Source: Incurvaria masculella (Eukaryota; Arthropoda; Insecta; Lepidoptera; Incurvariidae). Taken from it: 64,000 bases of DNA. The notes below the pieces were generated by a model, which ran no database searches, was not told the DNA's origin, and saw only the letters and a list, made by a program, of their open reading frames with translations. The stretch spans positions 7,501 to 71,500 of the forward strand of contig OX335659.1 of assembly GCA_946894095.1 (NCBI GenBank), given 5' to 3'. A program made the position numbers and the translations under genes. Shown here in pieces: positions 21,745-33,539 of this stretch; the first letter of the stretch is position 1, and each line of letters begins with the position of its first letter.

Positions 21745-22042
21745 TGTGCGCATATTATGAAGATAATCCAGAGACAATCCGCTGACGTGCCAGAGTAGTC
21801 GATATCGGACACCAGGAGGCTAAGCTCAAGTGGCAGTGAGCTGGTAACGTCAGTTGAAGAGACGACGACCGTTGGAGCAACCGTGTCCTACACTGGCGGC
21901 CGTGGGCAGGAAAAGGGAGTGTGGGAAGACGTCGGAGGAAAGCAGTGGTTCCGTACCGTTGAGGGCCGGGAGGAATGGGCAAAACTTGGAGAGTTGTATG
22001 TCCAGCAGTGGAAGCAAACATACTGACTGACTGACTGACAAA
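21745..22042 (+). mobile_element. 3' end of an RTE-like LINE with (CTGA)n tail
   Basis: The plus strand encodes, with a frameshift, a tail typical of lepidopteran RTE elements: RWSNRV followed by GGKQWFRTV and EEWAKLGELYVQQWKQTY, then TGA. The coding end runs into four CTGA units at 22022-22040. RTE elements end in short tandem repeats rather than poly-A. Everything 5' of this is missing. Confidence 0.65.
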
Positions 22043-22388
22043 ACTAATTAGCTATTGAGACTGTAATAATGAACTAAGCGTATTATTGTGATTCCATCAC
22101 AACTTTTATCATTATAATAAATAGTGCATATTAATTCTTTATCGACAATAAGGTAACAAGACCACAAAACATGGGAGGAAAACCATTGTCCGAATCCCCC
22201 CTCACTGTAAGTATGTATATGTTGGTATCACTCGCTGGCTGCCGGCTGCTGACGCAAGAGCGCGCGCCGCCATCACTTGTCGCCGCCGCCAGATGCCACC
22301 ACCGCCGCCGCCGCCGCCGCCTTGTCACCTGCAACAATGGCAACAAGGTTTTTTTTTTTTTAAAATATAATAAATATTAAAACTAAAT
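22043..22388. other. Intergenic sequence with a (GCC)n microsatellite
   Basis: A GC-rich stretch at 22240-22340 includes seven consecutive GCC triplets near 22300-22322. T runs follow at 22350-22361 and from 22390. No coding exon is supported, although the GC-rich part differs from its AT-rich neighbours. Confidence 0.5.
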
Positions 22389-22742
22389 GTTTTTTTTTTG
22401 CAACGTGACATGGATGGCAACACAACTACCGACGAGGACCTTCCCTTTTATGAGCACGGCTACATTGAACTGGATGGAAAACACGGACAATTTTTCACTG
22501 CCGCTTTCACCATCTTTTCATCCAATGCGATGGTAGCACCCCGGCCGGGCTTAAGCCCTACCACCTAGTAAGGGAAGGGGACCTACAGTTTTACATGGAT
22601 TCCGAACCATGGAGCAGCTCGCATTCGTGATGAAATGCACTTAAAACTCGGAAAGGGGAAGAAATTGGTGCACGATCGGGGCGAGGATTTGAACCTATAC
22701 CTCTGGTATTCTAGGCAAGTCCACTAGGCTATGAGCCGCATG
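22389..22742 (-). mobile_element. tRNA-derived SINE, copy A
   Basis: Read on the minus strand, the head (22742 leftward) resembles a tRNA gene with an A box (TAGCCTAGTGG) and a B box (GGTTCAAATCC). The family body follows: GAATGCGAGCTG, CTGTAGGTCCCCTTCC, CATCCAATGCGATGG in antisense, and GAACTGGATGG. It ends in an A run (T on plus, 22390-22399). The body matches copies B, C and D in this window, which defines the family. Confidence 0.85.
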
Positions 22743-23088
22743 TTTACTGTTGCACATTTTGTAGGTGATTCTAGACGCAAACATTTTGAAATAATTAGTG
22801 GACATTTATGCCGTTTGGACTTTAAGAAGGCAACCCCTTCATTTATAAGCGGTATTTCCGACCTTTGTCAGAAGGTTTATTTAATTGGTTGAGATTATAG
22901 AATAACATGCCGAGGTAGCCGGCTCCGCTCGGGTCCATGTCGTTTAGGACAGATGTCGGGCTGAATTACCTATTTCCTGCATAAAAACTAATGTAATCAA
23001 CGTGGTTTGAGCCGATAGGGCGTGTTTTAAAAGGAAACATCGAAACTTTAAAATTTTAAATACCAGTCGTATTGGAACAAAAAAAAAT
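22743..23088. other. Intergenic sequence, possible LINE 3' UTR
   Basis: No intact feature. A plus-strand frame (DFKKATPSFISGISDLCQKV) near 22825-22880 is short and unassigned. The run AACATGCCGAGGTAGCCGG and its surroundings look like decayed element sequence. Confidence 0.35.
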
Positions 23089-23280
23089 TCAGGCCTTCAA
23101 AGCATCGTCGACATGACTAACATATAGGAGACTAAGTGTGAGACTCCATGCGCCGAAGGCAGGAAGCACAATGTCGTCGATTTTGCAGATGCCGATTCCG
23201 CCAAATTTAATTGGCAAAGTCGCTTGTGTCCTATGTGGGTTACTAAAATGTATGTTTATTATTGCCTGGAGCATCTAAAG
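23089..23280 (-). pseudogene. LINE reverse transcriptase fragment
   Basis: A 61-codon frame reads QATLPIKFGGIGICKIDDI, then LPAFGAWSLTL. It resembles the LPIxFGGLGxR segment found downstream of the reverse transcriptase core in a group of insect LINEs. No other domain of the element is adjacent, so this is an isolated fragment. Confidence 0.5.
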
Positions 23281-23356
23281 AATCTTTGGAGCACGCGTCC
23301 ATGTATTCAATAAACTCTTGAAAAATTTCCAGATAGGAGTCGTACATAAAATATAA

Positions 23357-24385
23357 TGTTACGCGGGTAGGGTGTAGATTAGAGAAGAAACCACCAAAAG
23401 TTGTTAATTTTCCTTTAATTCAAACAGTTCACAAGTAAACTAACAAAAGACAATTTTATTCCACTTCAATACGTCGCTTCAAACAATAAATTCCAAACAC
23501 TACTCTTGGGTAGTACATGAGCGATATCCTATTTAGAAGCAATTCCCTTTCACTCCGCTTTATAGGACTCGGCCATCTCTGTCAGTCGGACGGAGTGAAG
23601 AGAAGAACGACTGAGCGTACACGAATGAGTGAGTGAGTAACTTGCGTTGCTTACGTAGTCCACCTATCCTGCACTCAGTTGGTCAGCCTAATCGGACTCG
23701 GTCTGTCTGTTCGGTCGGTCGGCGTTTGTTTATTGTGGAACGCGTAGACACAAACCGCGACACGTAGTAGTGTCGTCTCGCTCGAGAACATACATACAGA
23801 CCAAATAACACTGTACTTACTAAAAGCATTTTATTTATCACTATTGGCCATTCTCACGATGCTATGCACTCTATACACGTCGAACAAAGTACAGACTGTC
23901 GTGTTAAGAGTTCAAATTCAAAAAATTCAAAATTCAAATTCAAACAGTTCATTCTCAGTAGTACTGAGAGATTTGATTATGATTATTCTTTGAAATAAAT
24001 TTTTTTAAGAATTGGAAAAAGTGAAAATTAGAAGCAGATCTGTTTTCGCTTTAAAGACTAGTTCCTAACATCATTTCTGCATTTAAGTGTACTAAATGAA
24101 CTAATAGTACTAAAAGTCCGAACTATGTAGTACAGTTTGGAAATTGTACTAGTTCAGAAAGCTCCCTTTGATGACCGAGCAAGCCCAACGCTACCAAACA
24201 CTGTCGCTCATTGAACTGTTTCGCTAAGAGCTAATTCACTTCACTATCGCTTGTTGTTGCTCGCTTCGCATATAATAAAATTCGCAAAATAGACTAACTC
24301 AGCACTGGCTAAGGCGCCTTTTACATCGGTGGAGCTTCTTTCTAGAATACTTCACCGAATTTTAGGCGCCCCCGCGTGGCGGGCC
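23357..24385 (+). mobile_element. Possible LTR plus primer-binding site
   Basis: The region starts TGTTACGCGGG, a common opening of insect gypsy LTRs. Near 24360-24380 lies GGCGCCCCCGCGTGGCGGGCC, which resembles a tRNA-Lys-type primer-binding site placed just after a 5' LTR. Repeated TTCAAA words occur near 23910-23945. No second LTR, target duplication or gag frame was found, so this is tentative. Confidence 0.3.
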
Positions 24386-25344
24386 AGCCGAGAAGAATCT
24401 CTATCGAGAATCCCTGGACCGTTCCAAAAATTGTTCTCAGTCTGGTCCGCCGAACATTTTTATTATATTTCACCAGTTAATTTGGGAACATAAAAACCAA
24501 TTTTAGAACAAATTAATACCTGTATGAGAATTCAGAATTGTTAGAGAGAATATGACAATTCTTTTGAGGCGTTCTGAAATCAAACTAATTTCCTCCTTTT
24601 TATTGACGATAAACTGAGCTGCGTCTAATGTGATCGGTGAACCTAGTGTCGCCAAGCCTTCGAGACATGGATGCCCGGTGCTATATCATTAAAACTATCG
24701 ACGGTGTTGGTGTTTTGAGTCGAGGAAAAAGTATAATTCAGTTTTTGAGCGCTCAATTCCATGCCAAGTTACTGCGTGTATTGCGGCTTCGCAGCCACGC
24801 TTGGTGGCGAAACTGAGCTGAAAGGGCTGGAAGTGGGACAAGGCAAAATATTTTATTGAGGTTGGGCGGTGAGACGGCGGTAAATATTCCCAATAGCTAT
24901 AGGTCTTATCCCACCGTCTTCCTTACAAAGAGTTATAAAATTAGCGCAGTACAGAAATTCACATGCTTCGCTGGTCACTCTACTAATTGCAGAGAGCTGT
25001 TATTCAGCATTACCGGCAGACGAACTCGTCAGGGCTGTCAGGTGTTTTGGTCCGATTCCGTCCATTTCTGAGGCGGAACCGGCTATGGCGGATATGGCGT
25101 CATAGACTTAAGAATCGGGTACGGCTAGACTGTTTGAAGTAACGGTGGATGGTGCCGAAAATTTTGAATTAACAGATGAGGTTATTAGATGTTTCAGCTT
25201 CATTTTTTTTAAATACAGCATCGTCTTTCGACGAATGCGTATATGAAAAATATATTGATGCATTCAAAGCATTTCAATCATTCTTGTTAATACAGCCTCG
25301 TAAGGTCTTTGATCAAATTTTGTTGCCGTCTCCCATTATTTAGA
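24386..25344. other. Intergenic sequence, nothing firmly recognised
   Basis: Mixed composition without repeats. A 71-codon plus frame at 24856-25071 has no recognisable family. It could be decayed retrotransposon sequence following the LTR-like region. Confidence 0.35.
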
Positions 25345-25512
25345 GTTAGTAAATCCCCACCTTTTATTTTTAACGGAGAATCAAATTCAGACTCCTCCAA
25401 ACTCAATATTCCTGGGTATTCCCTTTATGATCGCTTTATGCCCAAAAGTGGTGTCTGTTTGTATGGTCGATCGGATGTCTCCCTCAAAAGACTTAGCAAT
25501 GTTGAAGACTCC
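25345..25512 (+). pseudogene. LINE endonuclease fragment
   Basis: Encodes SKLNIPGYSLYDRF followed by SGVCLYGRSDVSLKRL. This matches the middle of the AP-endonuclease domain of jockey/CR1-type LINEs, where NIPGY and GGVCLYVR-type motifs recur. It is cut off on the right by SINE copy B. Confidence 0.55.
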
Positions 25513-25528
25513 CTGTTCCCCGTGATAT

Positions 25529-25890
25529 GGATCCTCGCCCCAGTCACGCACAACTTTCTTCCTCTTTCTGAGTTGGATAAGTGCATTTCGTTACGAATGC
25601 GAGCTGTTGTATGGTTCGGAACCCATGTAAAACTGCAGGTCCCCTTTTCCTTCTAGGTGGCAGGGTTAAATCCGCCTGAGTTGGTACCACCGCATTGGAT
25701 GAAACTATGGTTGAAGCCGCAATAAAAATGTATCCGTGTTTACCATCCAGTTCAATGTAGCCGTGCTCATAAAGGGATGGTCCTGGCATGGCACCTCATG
25801 GCTTCGGGAATGTGGTGTATTGGGAATGTAGTGTATCATAACGTAAGTTGTGTGGTATGAGCTATCCATGCCAGGTTGCAAAAAAAAATG
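25529..25890 (+). mobile_element. tRNA-derived SINE, copy B (5'-truncated)
   Basis: Begins inside the B-box region of the tRNA head (GATCCTCGCCCCAG). It then follows the family body through ACGAATGCGAGCTG, GTAAAACTGCAGGTCCCC, GCATTGGATGAAA, GTTCAATGTAGCC and GGCATGGCACCT, and ends in GGTTGC plus a nine-A tail near 25890. It shares its whole length with copy C. Confidence 0.85.
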
Positions 25891-26330
25891 TTAATGTGTC
25901 AAACGTAAATTAGCTAAAACCAATAAGAGATTTTGCATGCCAACGCCTTCGCTACACAAGGTCTCGTGAGCTAATCTTCTCTCCCAACCTATATGCCCAC
26001 GACTTCGAACTGCAGCTCAACCAATTCGGCGGGATAAGTACGCCTCCTAAACACATTAACAGTAATTTTACAAAAACATTAAATACGTTATTAACACAAA
26101 CAAATACCAATATCTTGTATACTATAAGCAGTGGCAACACTTTTGTAAAATTGAGAGGATGTTGAAAAAATTACCATTGGAGTTTTTTGCCAGTTCTTTT
26201 TCGCTGGGATCGCGGAACTGGCTAATGATAAAACATGACAAATCCGAGTGCAGTGATGATGATGTTTGATTAATAAATAATATTACTTATTCAAGAAATC
26301 GAGACCCTATTATTTCTAAATATTTTCTTA
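25891..26330. other. Intergenic sequence
   Basis: No gene was recognised. 26120-26290 (GTTTTTTGCCAGTTCTTTTTCGCTGGGATCG and neighbours, given here only as location) looks like interspersed-repeat sequence leading into the following LINE fragment. Confidence 0.35.
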
Positions 26331-27235
26331 TGGGCCAAGAATTGATCCATATGCAACACATTAGGGACTTGGGGGTAACCTTAGATACCAAGTTATTATT
26401 GATAAACACATTGATTCAACGGTAAAAAAGGCTAGTAAAGCGTTGGGATTCATACTACAAATATCCAAAAGTTTTGTCCTAACTCTTTACTTCTCTTATG
26501 TCAGAAGCATCTGGAATATGCTTCCCAGGTTTGGAACCCAAGATTTGAAATATATAAATACCGACTTGAGCACATTCAGCAAAGATTTCTCAAGCATCTT
26601 ATGTTTCGCACACAGCCAAGTTTCACATCAACTTTAGACGCCTGTAAACACTATAAGATACTTCCGTTAGACACTAGGAGAGAAATGCTCGACCTCACTT
26701 TTCTTATCAAAATAGCCAATGGCGACATTAATTGTCCCAAACTAATTGAGTGCATACACCTCCACGTCCCCTCACATATGACTACATAGAACCAGTTTAC
26801 TTTTACACCTACCACTAGTTCATACGAAATACAAACAAAATTCCTTCTTCTGGCGTACTAGTCACCTATTTAACGAGGTCCAGGACGATGTCGACCTTTT
26901 CACCTCTAAGCCCGCTTCCATAAAAAACAAATACATTCAAGCTTTTCGCCAGATTTAGGCTGCTGAGGGATTGATCTTAAATATTTTTTGTTTAACTCAC
27001 ATTGCCTAAATTTTGTCTGCTTTAACTGTTTGATTGTTATTTCTGCTAACTAACCTAACATGATCATGTTGGGTCGTGCAGCTGTTATTCTCATGTTGTT
27101 ATTATGTTTCTCCCAGCTGTTTGAGCTCGTAATTGGTGTCATTTTCATTTACTTTATTTTTCTATTGTTATGTAAATGCACTGTGAGCTCACCTTAATAA
27201 ATAAGTAAAAAAAAGAATAAATAAATAAACAATAC
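26331..27235 (+). mobile_element. 3' part of a jockey/CR1-type LINE with AATAA-rich tail
   Basis: Frameshifted plus-strand coding matches the region after the reverse transcriptase core: DLGVTLDTKLL, KKASKALGFI, SYVRSxLEYASQVWNP, LDACKHYKILPLDTRREMLDLTFL. This is the same layout as the C-terminus of the intact LINE at 47380-50313, so the two are probably related. A 3' untranslated region of about 240 bp follows and ends in AATAAATAAG and A-rich repeats at about 27195-27232. Confidence 0.7.
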
Positions 27236-27892
27236 AATCTCTTAAGGCGGGCCTTCCTGCTCAACTCCCCATACAAACGTGGAAAGAAGATCACGCCTAC
27301 ATTCCTTTCTTGTTTTTTTAATTGAACTAGATGCTCGACGACCATTGTTGAAAAATTGTGTTCGGTTTCTGTTGCGGATGAAGCTCCCTATCAGATAATT
27401 AATAAAGGTAGTCTTCTTCCTTTTAATAATGCTTTTATTTCGACTTTGACAATAAATATAAATATATTTTACCACGCCGATGAATGTATGGAGGTTGGTG
27501 GGCCGCGGTGCGGGCTGGAGATGCAGTGCAGGAGGTGGGGCGCCCCCCTCCTCACCGCTGCTGCATGTCGCGATAGTTCTCGAACAGTTTCTTATATGTT
27601 CCAAAATTTAGAATTTTTGGCACGCTTTATGCAAAAAGTTTGAACGTGGATTACTAAGCAAGTTTTGTTCCATGAAGATTCATAATCAATTTGGTTCTTG
27701 TGATCCGAAAACATTGTCATCGCATTTGCCTCAGGCTTTTTCGAAAATGCTTAAAATCAACCAGCCAAATACAATAAAAGTCGTCGTTTGTAGCATATGC
27801 CTAAGACCTTATTACGTCTGAAAAAGTGCAGTCAAACTCTAATACAATATTCTGACATTTGCCAGCATATCGCAAATGCCTAGGCTTTAGGT
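27236..27892. other. Intergenic or intronic sequence with a GC-rich island
   Basis: 27485-27580 is markedly GC-rich in AT-rich surroundings. On the minus strand it can be read as a short tail (TYKKLFENYRDMQQR then stop) preceded by an AG, which could be a terminal host exon. The splice acceptor is weak and the frame is not proven. The remainder is AT-rich and unassigned. 27886-27892 (TTTAGGT) is the proposed left target duplication of the jockey-type LINE. Confidence 0.35.
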
Positions 27893-28057
27893 TTTTTTTT
27901 TTTTTTGTGTCTTGTCTCTCTGCAATCAGCTTGAATTTGGAGCCTTTATCAGAGGTGTGGGTATGTGGATATGACTTGAAAAGCTGCCGTCCAGTGATGA
28001 CAAGCTTTATACTTCTTTGTATATATATATAATATGACTGCACTTATTATTGTTATT

Positions 28058-30725
28058 TTATAATTCGGCCTCAATTCTTGGTCGCTTCAGCCGTGTTACA
28101 TCGTTTTTAGTGTCCAGTAGTCCCACAGCTAGCGGATTTGTGTGATTTTGTAGTCGTGATTTGTAGGATTTTGAGTGCTTCTGGATTTCCTCCTTGATGG
28201 TGGTTACTTTTAGGTATTCGTGGATCTCCTCGTTTTTGGTGAACCATGGGGCATTGCTGATACTGCGAAGGACCTTGTTTTGGAAGCGTTGTAATATTTC
28301 GATGTTCGATGTGCTAGCTGAACCCCACAGTTCCAATGCATAGGTCCAAACTGGCTTGAGGATGATGTTATAAACAAGGAGTTTATTTGTCAGTGACAGC
28401 CTGGATCTTTTTCCCATTAGCCAATACAGGCTGTTAAAGCGTAGGTTGAGCTGATTTCTTTTGGCCTTAATGTGGTTCTTCCAGTGGAGTCGTCTGTCCA
28501 AGTGGCAACCTAGGTATTTGACACACGTCTTGTGGGGTAGGATCTCACCCCTCAGCTGAACCGGTGGGCAATCACCCTGCCGCAACGCGAATGTGATGTG
28601 CACAGATTTTGATGGACTTGCCTGTATACGCCACAGATCCAGCCAAGAGTCGACTTTGCGTAGATGCCATTGCAGTATCTCAGATGCACGGGCAGGATTT
28701 GTCGAGCAAGCAATAATTGCAGCATCATCTGCATAGGTGGCGCTGAGAATGTTGTCGGACTCGGGTATGTCAGCCGTAAATATAAGATATAGTACAGGGC
28801 CGAGAACTGACCCCTGTGGAACTCCAGCTCGACACTCGCGGAAGCACGAATATTCGGTTCCTACCTTTGTTTGGAACAATCGGCCCTCTAAATAAGATGC
28901 GGTGATCATATGTATAGTGTGGGGTAGGAGTTTCTTAATCTTGTACAGGAGACCCTTGTGCCAAACTCGGTCAAACGCTTGTTGTACATCCAAGAAGGCG
29001 GCAGAGCAATATTCTTTCTTTTCGAAGGATTGTCTTACCTTCCGAACCACTCTGTGCACCTGTTCAATAGTTGAGTGGTGGGATCGGAACCCAAACTGGT
29101 GATCAGGGATGGCATTACGCTCCTCCAAGATTGGTTTTAGCCGACTAAGAAAGATGATCTCAAATAATTTGGACATGACGGGTAGCAGACTAATAGGCCG
29201 ATAGGAAGACACCTCATTAGCTGGTTTTCCATTTTTGTGGATCATTATTATTTGTGACATCTTCCAAATATAGGGAAAATAATGCAGTCTCAGAATGGCA
29301 TTAAAGACGATAGTAAGAAAGACAATGCCTTTCCTGGGTAGCTTCTTTAGAACCTCGGCAGTTATTAAATCATGTCCTGGTGCTTTTTTGTTTGGAAGTA
29401 CTCTGATTTGCTTGGCGATCTCTCTTGGAGTAGCAGGTTTAATTGGTAGTGACATTTGTTGGTCGCTCTGTAGATATTCATCGATTTTCACTTCCGTTGA
29501 ATTATCACTAGTTGAGTTTGGCTTGAAGGTGTCTTCCAGGTACTCTCCAAACAATTCGGCTTTCTCAGCGCAGCTTCTTGCCCATGTGTTATTAACTCGT
29601 TTTAATGGAGGTATTGATTTCTGAGGTCTGTTTAAAGATTTAGTAACTTTCCACAGGGAGTGTTCACCATGCTGGGTTGGAGATAGTGTTTCGAGTTTAT
29701 TTTCTAGTGTTTTATTTTCTACTTCCGTGATTAACCTTTTCAGTTCGCGTTTGGCTCTATTTAGTTTGGCCCTGTCTGTTGGATGTCTACTAAGTTGGTA
29801 TGTTCGCCTCAGGCTACGCTTTTTGGAGACCATTTCTCTGACTTCAAGTGGAAATGTTTTGAAGTTGTGCCTGTCTGCACGGGCGGGAGTAGCTTTCCAT
29901 GCTGAGATTTGGATGAGATTCGTGATATGGAACACAGCATTTTCAATATCGTTGGGATTTTTAAGTGGGATTTTAAGGTTTATATTGTCTTCTAAGTAGT
30001 CCTGAAAAGAGTCCCAGTCAGTTTTCTTGTTATAGAGCATGCAGGTCTTTTCTTTTATGACAATCATGGTGCTCAATGTCAATATTACAGGTGTATGATC
30101 CGATGAACCGTCGATACAAGATTCGATACTCAGGTATAGATCAGATATCCCCTTCGTAATAAAGAAGTCAAGTAGGTCTGGTATTTTATTTGTGTCAGTA
30201 GGCCAGTAGGTGGGCTCTCCAGTAGATATTGTCTTAAGGTGATTACTGTCTATACATTTTTTGAGTTCACGCCCTCTGGTCAATGTAATTCGAGATCCCC
30301 AAAATGTATGTTTGGCGTTCCAATCTCCACCAACCACGAATCTGTGCCCAAGTGTATGGAAGAACTGAAAAAACATTTCTTTTTTGATGCGGTGCTTTGG
30401 AGGACAATACACTGATGTCACAGTGAGTGGGCCCTGCCAATCGTCAATTGACACAGAAGTAGCTTGGAGGTAATCATGTCGATATTCCATCAACTCGTGG
30501 TGTTTTATGTTATTCCTGATGATTACCGCAGCTCCTCCGTGGGCAGTATGATCAGGATGGTTTGTGCAGTAGAAGGAATATCCGGTTAAGTTAAACCCCC
30601 TTGTGTCAATCATATGGGTTTCCGACAGAAGGAGAATGTCGAGCTTATGGTTTGATAATAGTAGTTCTACTTCATGTTTGTTTGGCGCCAGTCCATTTAT
30701 GTTCCAAGTAGAGATCCTCAGATTA
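28058..30725 (-). CDS. Jockey-type ORF2: AP endonuclease and reverse transcriptase
   Basis: Open over about 889 codons. The first internal ATG is at 30613, but the conserved endonuclease N-terminus (LRISTWNINGL, then LLLSETH) is encoded upstream in the same frame to about 30722. The true start therefore lies at or before the ORF1 stop, and ORF2 overlaps ORF1 in another frame, as in jockey elements. Landmarks are GGDWNAKHTFWGS and SSDHTPVIL (endonuclease), FLDVQQAFDRVWH, GVPQGSVLGPVLY and TYADDAAI (reverse transcriptase, near 28730), and a thumb region ending IEAEL. There is no RNase H domain, and no stop or frameshift was seen. Confidence 0.88.
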
Positions 30726-32399
30726 CTAATGAATTTTACTGATGAGCACGGTAATTAGGCTCACTAGATTGCCTATTTGCTGTACTAGAGTATCTATTTT
30801 CTCTGATTGCTTGGAAAACATGGATTCTAGAATATTTGTTGTCTGAGACTCTTGATGGTCTCGGGTATTCTTGGCGGCTTCAGCGTAGGTGGCTTTAGAA
30901 CTCTGTGCTCTAGGGTTAGCAGTGGGCTGTCTATTTGAGTTGGGGCTCATTCCAGGTGGATTGGCATTTATTTCGGGATAGTTTCTATGACTTTTATGTG
31001 GTTCGGAGTTGTCTGGTGAGGGTTTCCAGGTTAATGTTTTTGGATGAGGTTTACGATGTTTTCTGTCTAATATTTCTTTATATACAAGGCATCCTTTATA
31101 GTTTGCTGGGTGACTCCCGAGGCAAAGTGCACATGTCGCTGGGGTGTTTCTGTCTTTTTTTGTGCAGTCTGTGGTCTTATGGCCACCTGCACACTTTACG
31201 CACCTGTACGGCCTCATACAGTTATTCTTTGTATGGCCGTACTGCTGGCACCTGGTGCACTGGGCGATCGTCGTTTTCTTTTTAGGGTCCTCAATCTGGA
31301 CTCTTTGATTGTAGATATATTCTATCTTCTTTACCTCCTTGTTTTTATCAGAAGGATCAAGGTTAACAAAGAAAGTGTCAAGTGGTTCTTTTGTAGATTG
31401 GCTTCTGGCGCATACAATCTCCCCTCTGACTGTATTTCCAGTGGATTCAATGCTTTCTCTGATTTCTTCCTTTGGTGTTGTGTGGTGTAGATGCTTTATT
31501 ATAATTCTGTAGCATCTTTCCTCTTTTCTTGTAAAGGTATGACCTATAAGTCCTTCACTCCTTATATGACTAATGAGAGTTTTGTAAGTCTCGACGGAAT
31601 CACAAGATACTATGAGTTGATTTTTGGACATGATTGTATAACTATAATGTGCTTTTTCTACGACTTTCTGGATTAATTCGGAAAGCTTTTTTAGGTCGTC
31701 GATACCATACAGGATAATCGGTGGTGGCTTCGATGGTTTCACATTTTTTGTCGGGTTTTCTCTTGTTGATTTGGATTGGTCTTCTCGTTCATCAATATTA
31801 AGCCCAGAAAAGCTGTTGGTGGTTGGTATTGGTTGGATGTCGTTATCTTTAGGTGGCAAGTTACGACGTATGGTCTTTGTGTTTTGGAAATTTTTATGTA
31901 TCTTGGAAGTAGGAGAAAGAGAGTCTGGTGACCGTTCTCTTTTTCTTAAGGATGGAGCCCTTTGCCAGGAGAATTTTGATTGCTGTCTGTCAGAGTTCTG
32001 TGTAGGATTTTTCACCTGGTTTTCTACAGTGTTGCTGGTTAGGTCGTTTAAGGATTGGCTTCTTGGGTGTGATTCAAACATTCCCCTGTGGAAGGTTTGC
32101 TGGATCAATTTTGGAGCTAAATTTTTCACTAACAAGGGGGTATTCTCTTGGCCGGAGTGAAACTTTGTTTGCATTAGTTTTGTTCCTTTTTGAGCGGTGT
32201 CATTTATGTGGGTTTAGTCATGTCTGAGTATATTGTCATCTGTAATGTCTTCGGGAGTACTTGCCCCAGTAGTATTTGCCAGTGCAGCAGTCTGCTGGTC
32301 TACGGGACCTTCGGTAGCATTTTTCACGCCTAACAGCCCGGATACTGGAAGACGACGGTGGTCAGCCGGATCGCGCAACGAGTCTTGAAGATGTGGCAC
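30726..32399 (-). pseudogene. Jockey-type ORF1 (gag-like) with one nonsense codon
   Basis: 482 codons are open from the ATG at 32174. It carries an acidic-basic N-terminal half, a PRE_C2HC-like region, and three zinc knuckles at about residues 305-365 (CTRCQQYGHTKNNC, CVKCAGGHKTTDC, CALCLGSHPANYKGC), followed by a Pro/Asn-rich tail. The same frame continues upstream from a TAA at 32214-32216 to 32399, encoding STPEDITDDNILRHD, which looks like the native N-terminus. The ancestral ORF1 was therefore about 558 codons and now carries one visible stop. The 482-codon part could still be made from the later ATG. Confidence 0.8.
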
Positions 32400-32604
32400 A
32401 GAGTTGCCCCCCCCCCCCAGAGTACGAGGAGCAGACTGGGTTGCCCAGGAACTGAATGTGGCTGGGTGACTCAGTGAGGGATTCTCCAGCGTTGAAGCTG
32501 GTACCCTCCTGGGGTACGTAGAGTAGTTTAGGTAGAAAGCCTAATTATAGCCTAAGCATGTTTATGTTGTACATCAAGCAGTGGTGGCCAGTCATGGTAC
32601 TCAC

Positions 32605-32666
32605 GGTATCTTCGAGTGGCGCGCTCACGCTCTGCCGTATCGAAGTACCACAGCGTGATGGCGTAC
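32605..32666 (-). CDS. Hph: HIF prolyl hydroxylase, exon encoding the YAIT-WYFD strand
   Basis: A 62-bp exon bounded by ACAG at the acceptor (32667-32668 is AG) and a GTGAGT donor (32599-32604). It encodes YAITLWYFDTAERERATRRY with split codons at both ends (phase 2 in, phase 1 out). EGLN-family enzymes have YAIT(V/L)WYFD at the end of the double-stranded beta-helix, next to the Arg that binds 2-oxoglutarate. Joined to the preceding exon, the split AG|G codon gives that Arg just before YAIT. The following C-terminal exon was not securely identified. A jockey-type LINE lies about 70 bp downstream. Confidence 0.88.
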
Positions 32667-32852
32667 CTGTACCATAACACATATCCAATACAATGGGACC
32701 TTTTCGAAAGTATCATTTAGCAGGAATGATAAAAAAATCCAAAAAATATTAAAAGACATGAGCGTGATATTGAGCTGTGTGTCATAATAATCGTCTGTTC
32801 TAATCCCTCTCTTTTTCTTATGCGATATTCAAATGTGTTTTTTTATGGTGTA

Positions 32853-33090
32853 TGCAATCGGAAACCATTTAAAACTGTAGGTCCCTTCCCCACATAATAG
32901 ATCGGGCGACCCAACCCGCCCCAATTAGTAACAAAGTATTGGATGAAAAGATGTCAAAACCAGGGATGAAAAATTGTCTGGGTTTTCCTTCGAGTACAAT
33001 GAAACCGTGTTTATAAAGGGAAGGTACTATTTTAAAACCTTCGGGAATGTGGTATTTGGGCTAATATCATCACAGTAAGTGTGGTTAAGC
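32853..33090 (+). mobile_element. tRNA-derived SINE, copy D (diverged, headless)
   Basis: Matches the family body from GGAAACCATTTAAAACTGTAGG through GTATTGGATGAAAAGATG, TAAAGGGAAGGT, CCTTCGGGAATGTGGT and GGGCTAATATCATCAC, but lacks the tRNA head and the tail. It is more diverged than copies A-C. It lies in the hydroxylase intron and ends about 27 bp from an exon's donor site. Confidence 0.75.
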
Positions 33091-33095
33091 GATTA

Positions 33096-33260
<165 letters not shown>

Positions 33261-33539
33261 TCACCATGAAACGTTGAGGTCTAGGCTCCTATTAGGGCGC
33301 GCACGGTGTCTGAGATCTCACAAGAAATATTATATTTCAGCTTTGTAATGACCCGAAATATTATTATTATTTTTTGAGCTCGAGTCGATGATTTATGTCA
33401 GAAAATCACTTATCTTTTGGTTACATTTTCGTACAGAGCCCATGTTGTGACTCGGTTGTGGGGGCAGGAACCATTTCGGAAGCGGGCCGGCCTACAGGAG
33501 CACCACAAGAGATAGCTACAGAAGTTCGTGATTTAAAAC

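Larger units (their letters stand above)
27893..32526 (-). mobile_element. Full-length jockey-type LINE
   Basis: The minus-strand order is a 5' untranslated region (about 32400-32526), ORF1 with zinc knuckles, ORF2 with endonuclease and reverse transcriptase but no RNase H, a 150-bp 3' untranslated region and a poly-A tail (T run 27893-27905). TTTAGGT occurs at both edges (27886-27892 and 32527-32533), giving a 7-bp target duplication. The lack of RNase H and the three-knuckle ORF1 fit the jockey clade. It lies in a prolyl-hydroxylase gene intron or directly downstream of it, on the same strand. Confidence 0.85.
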
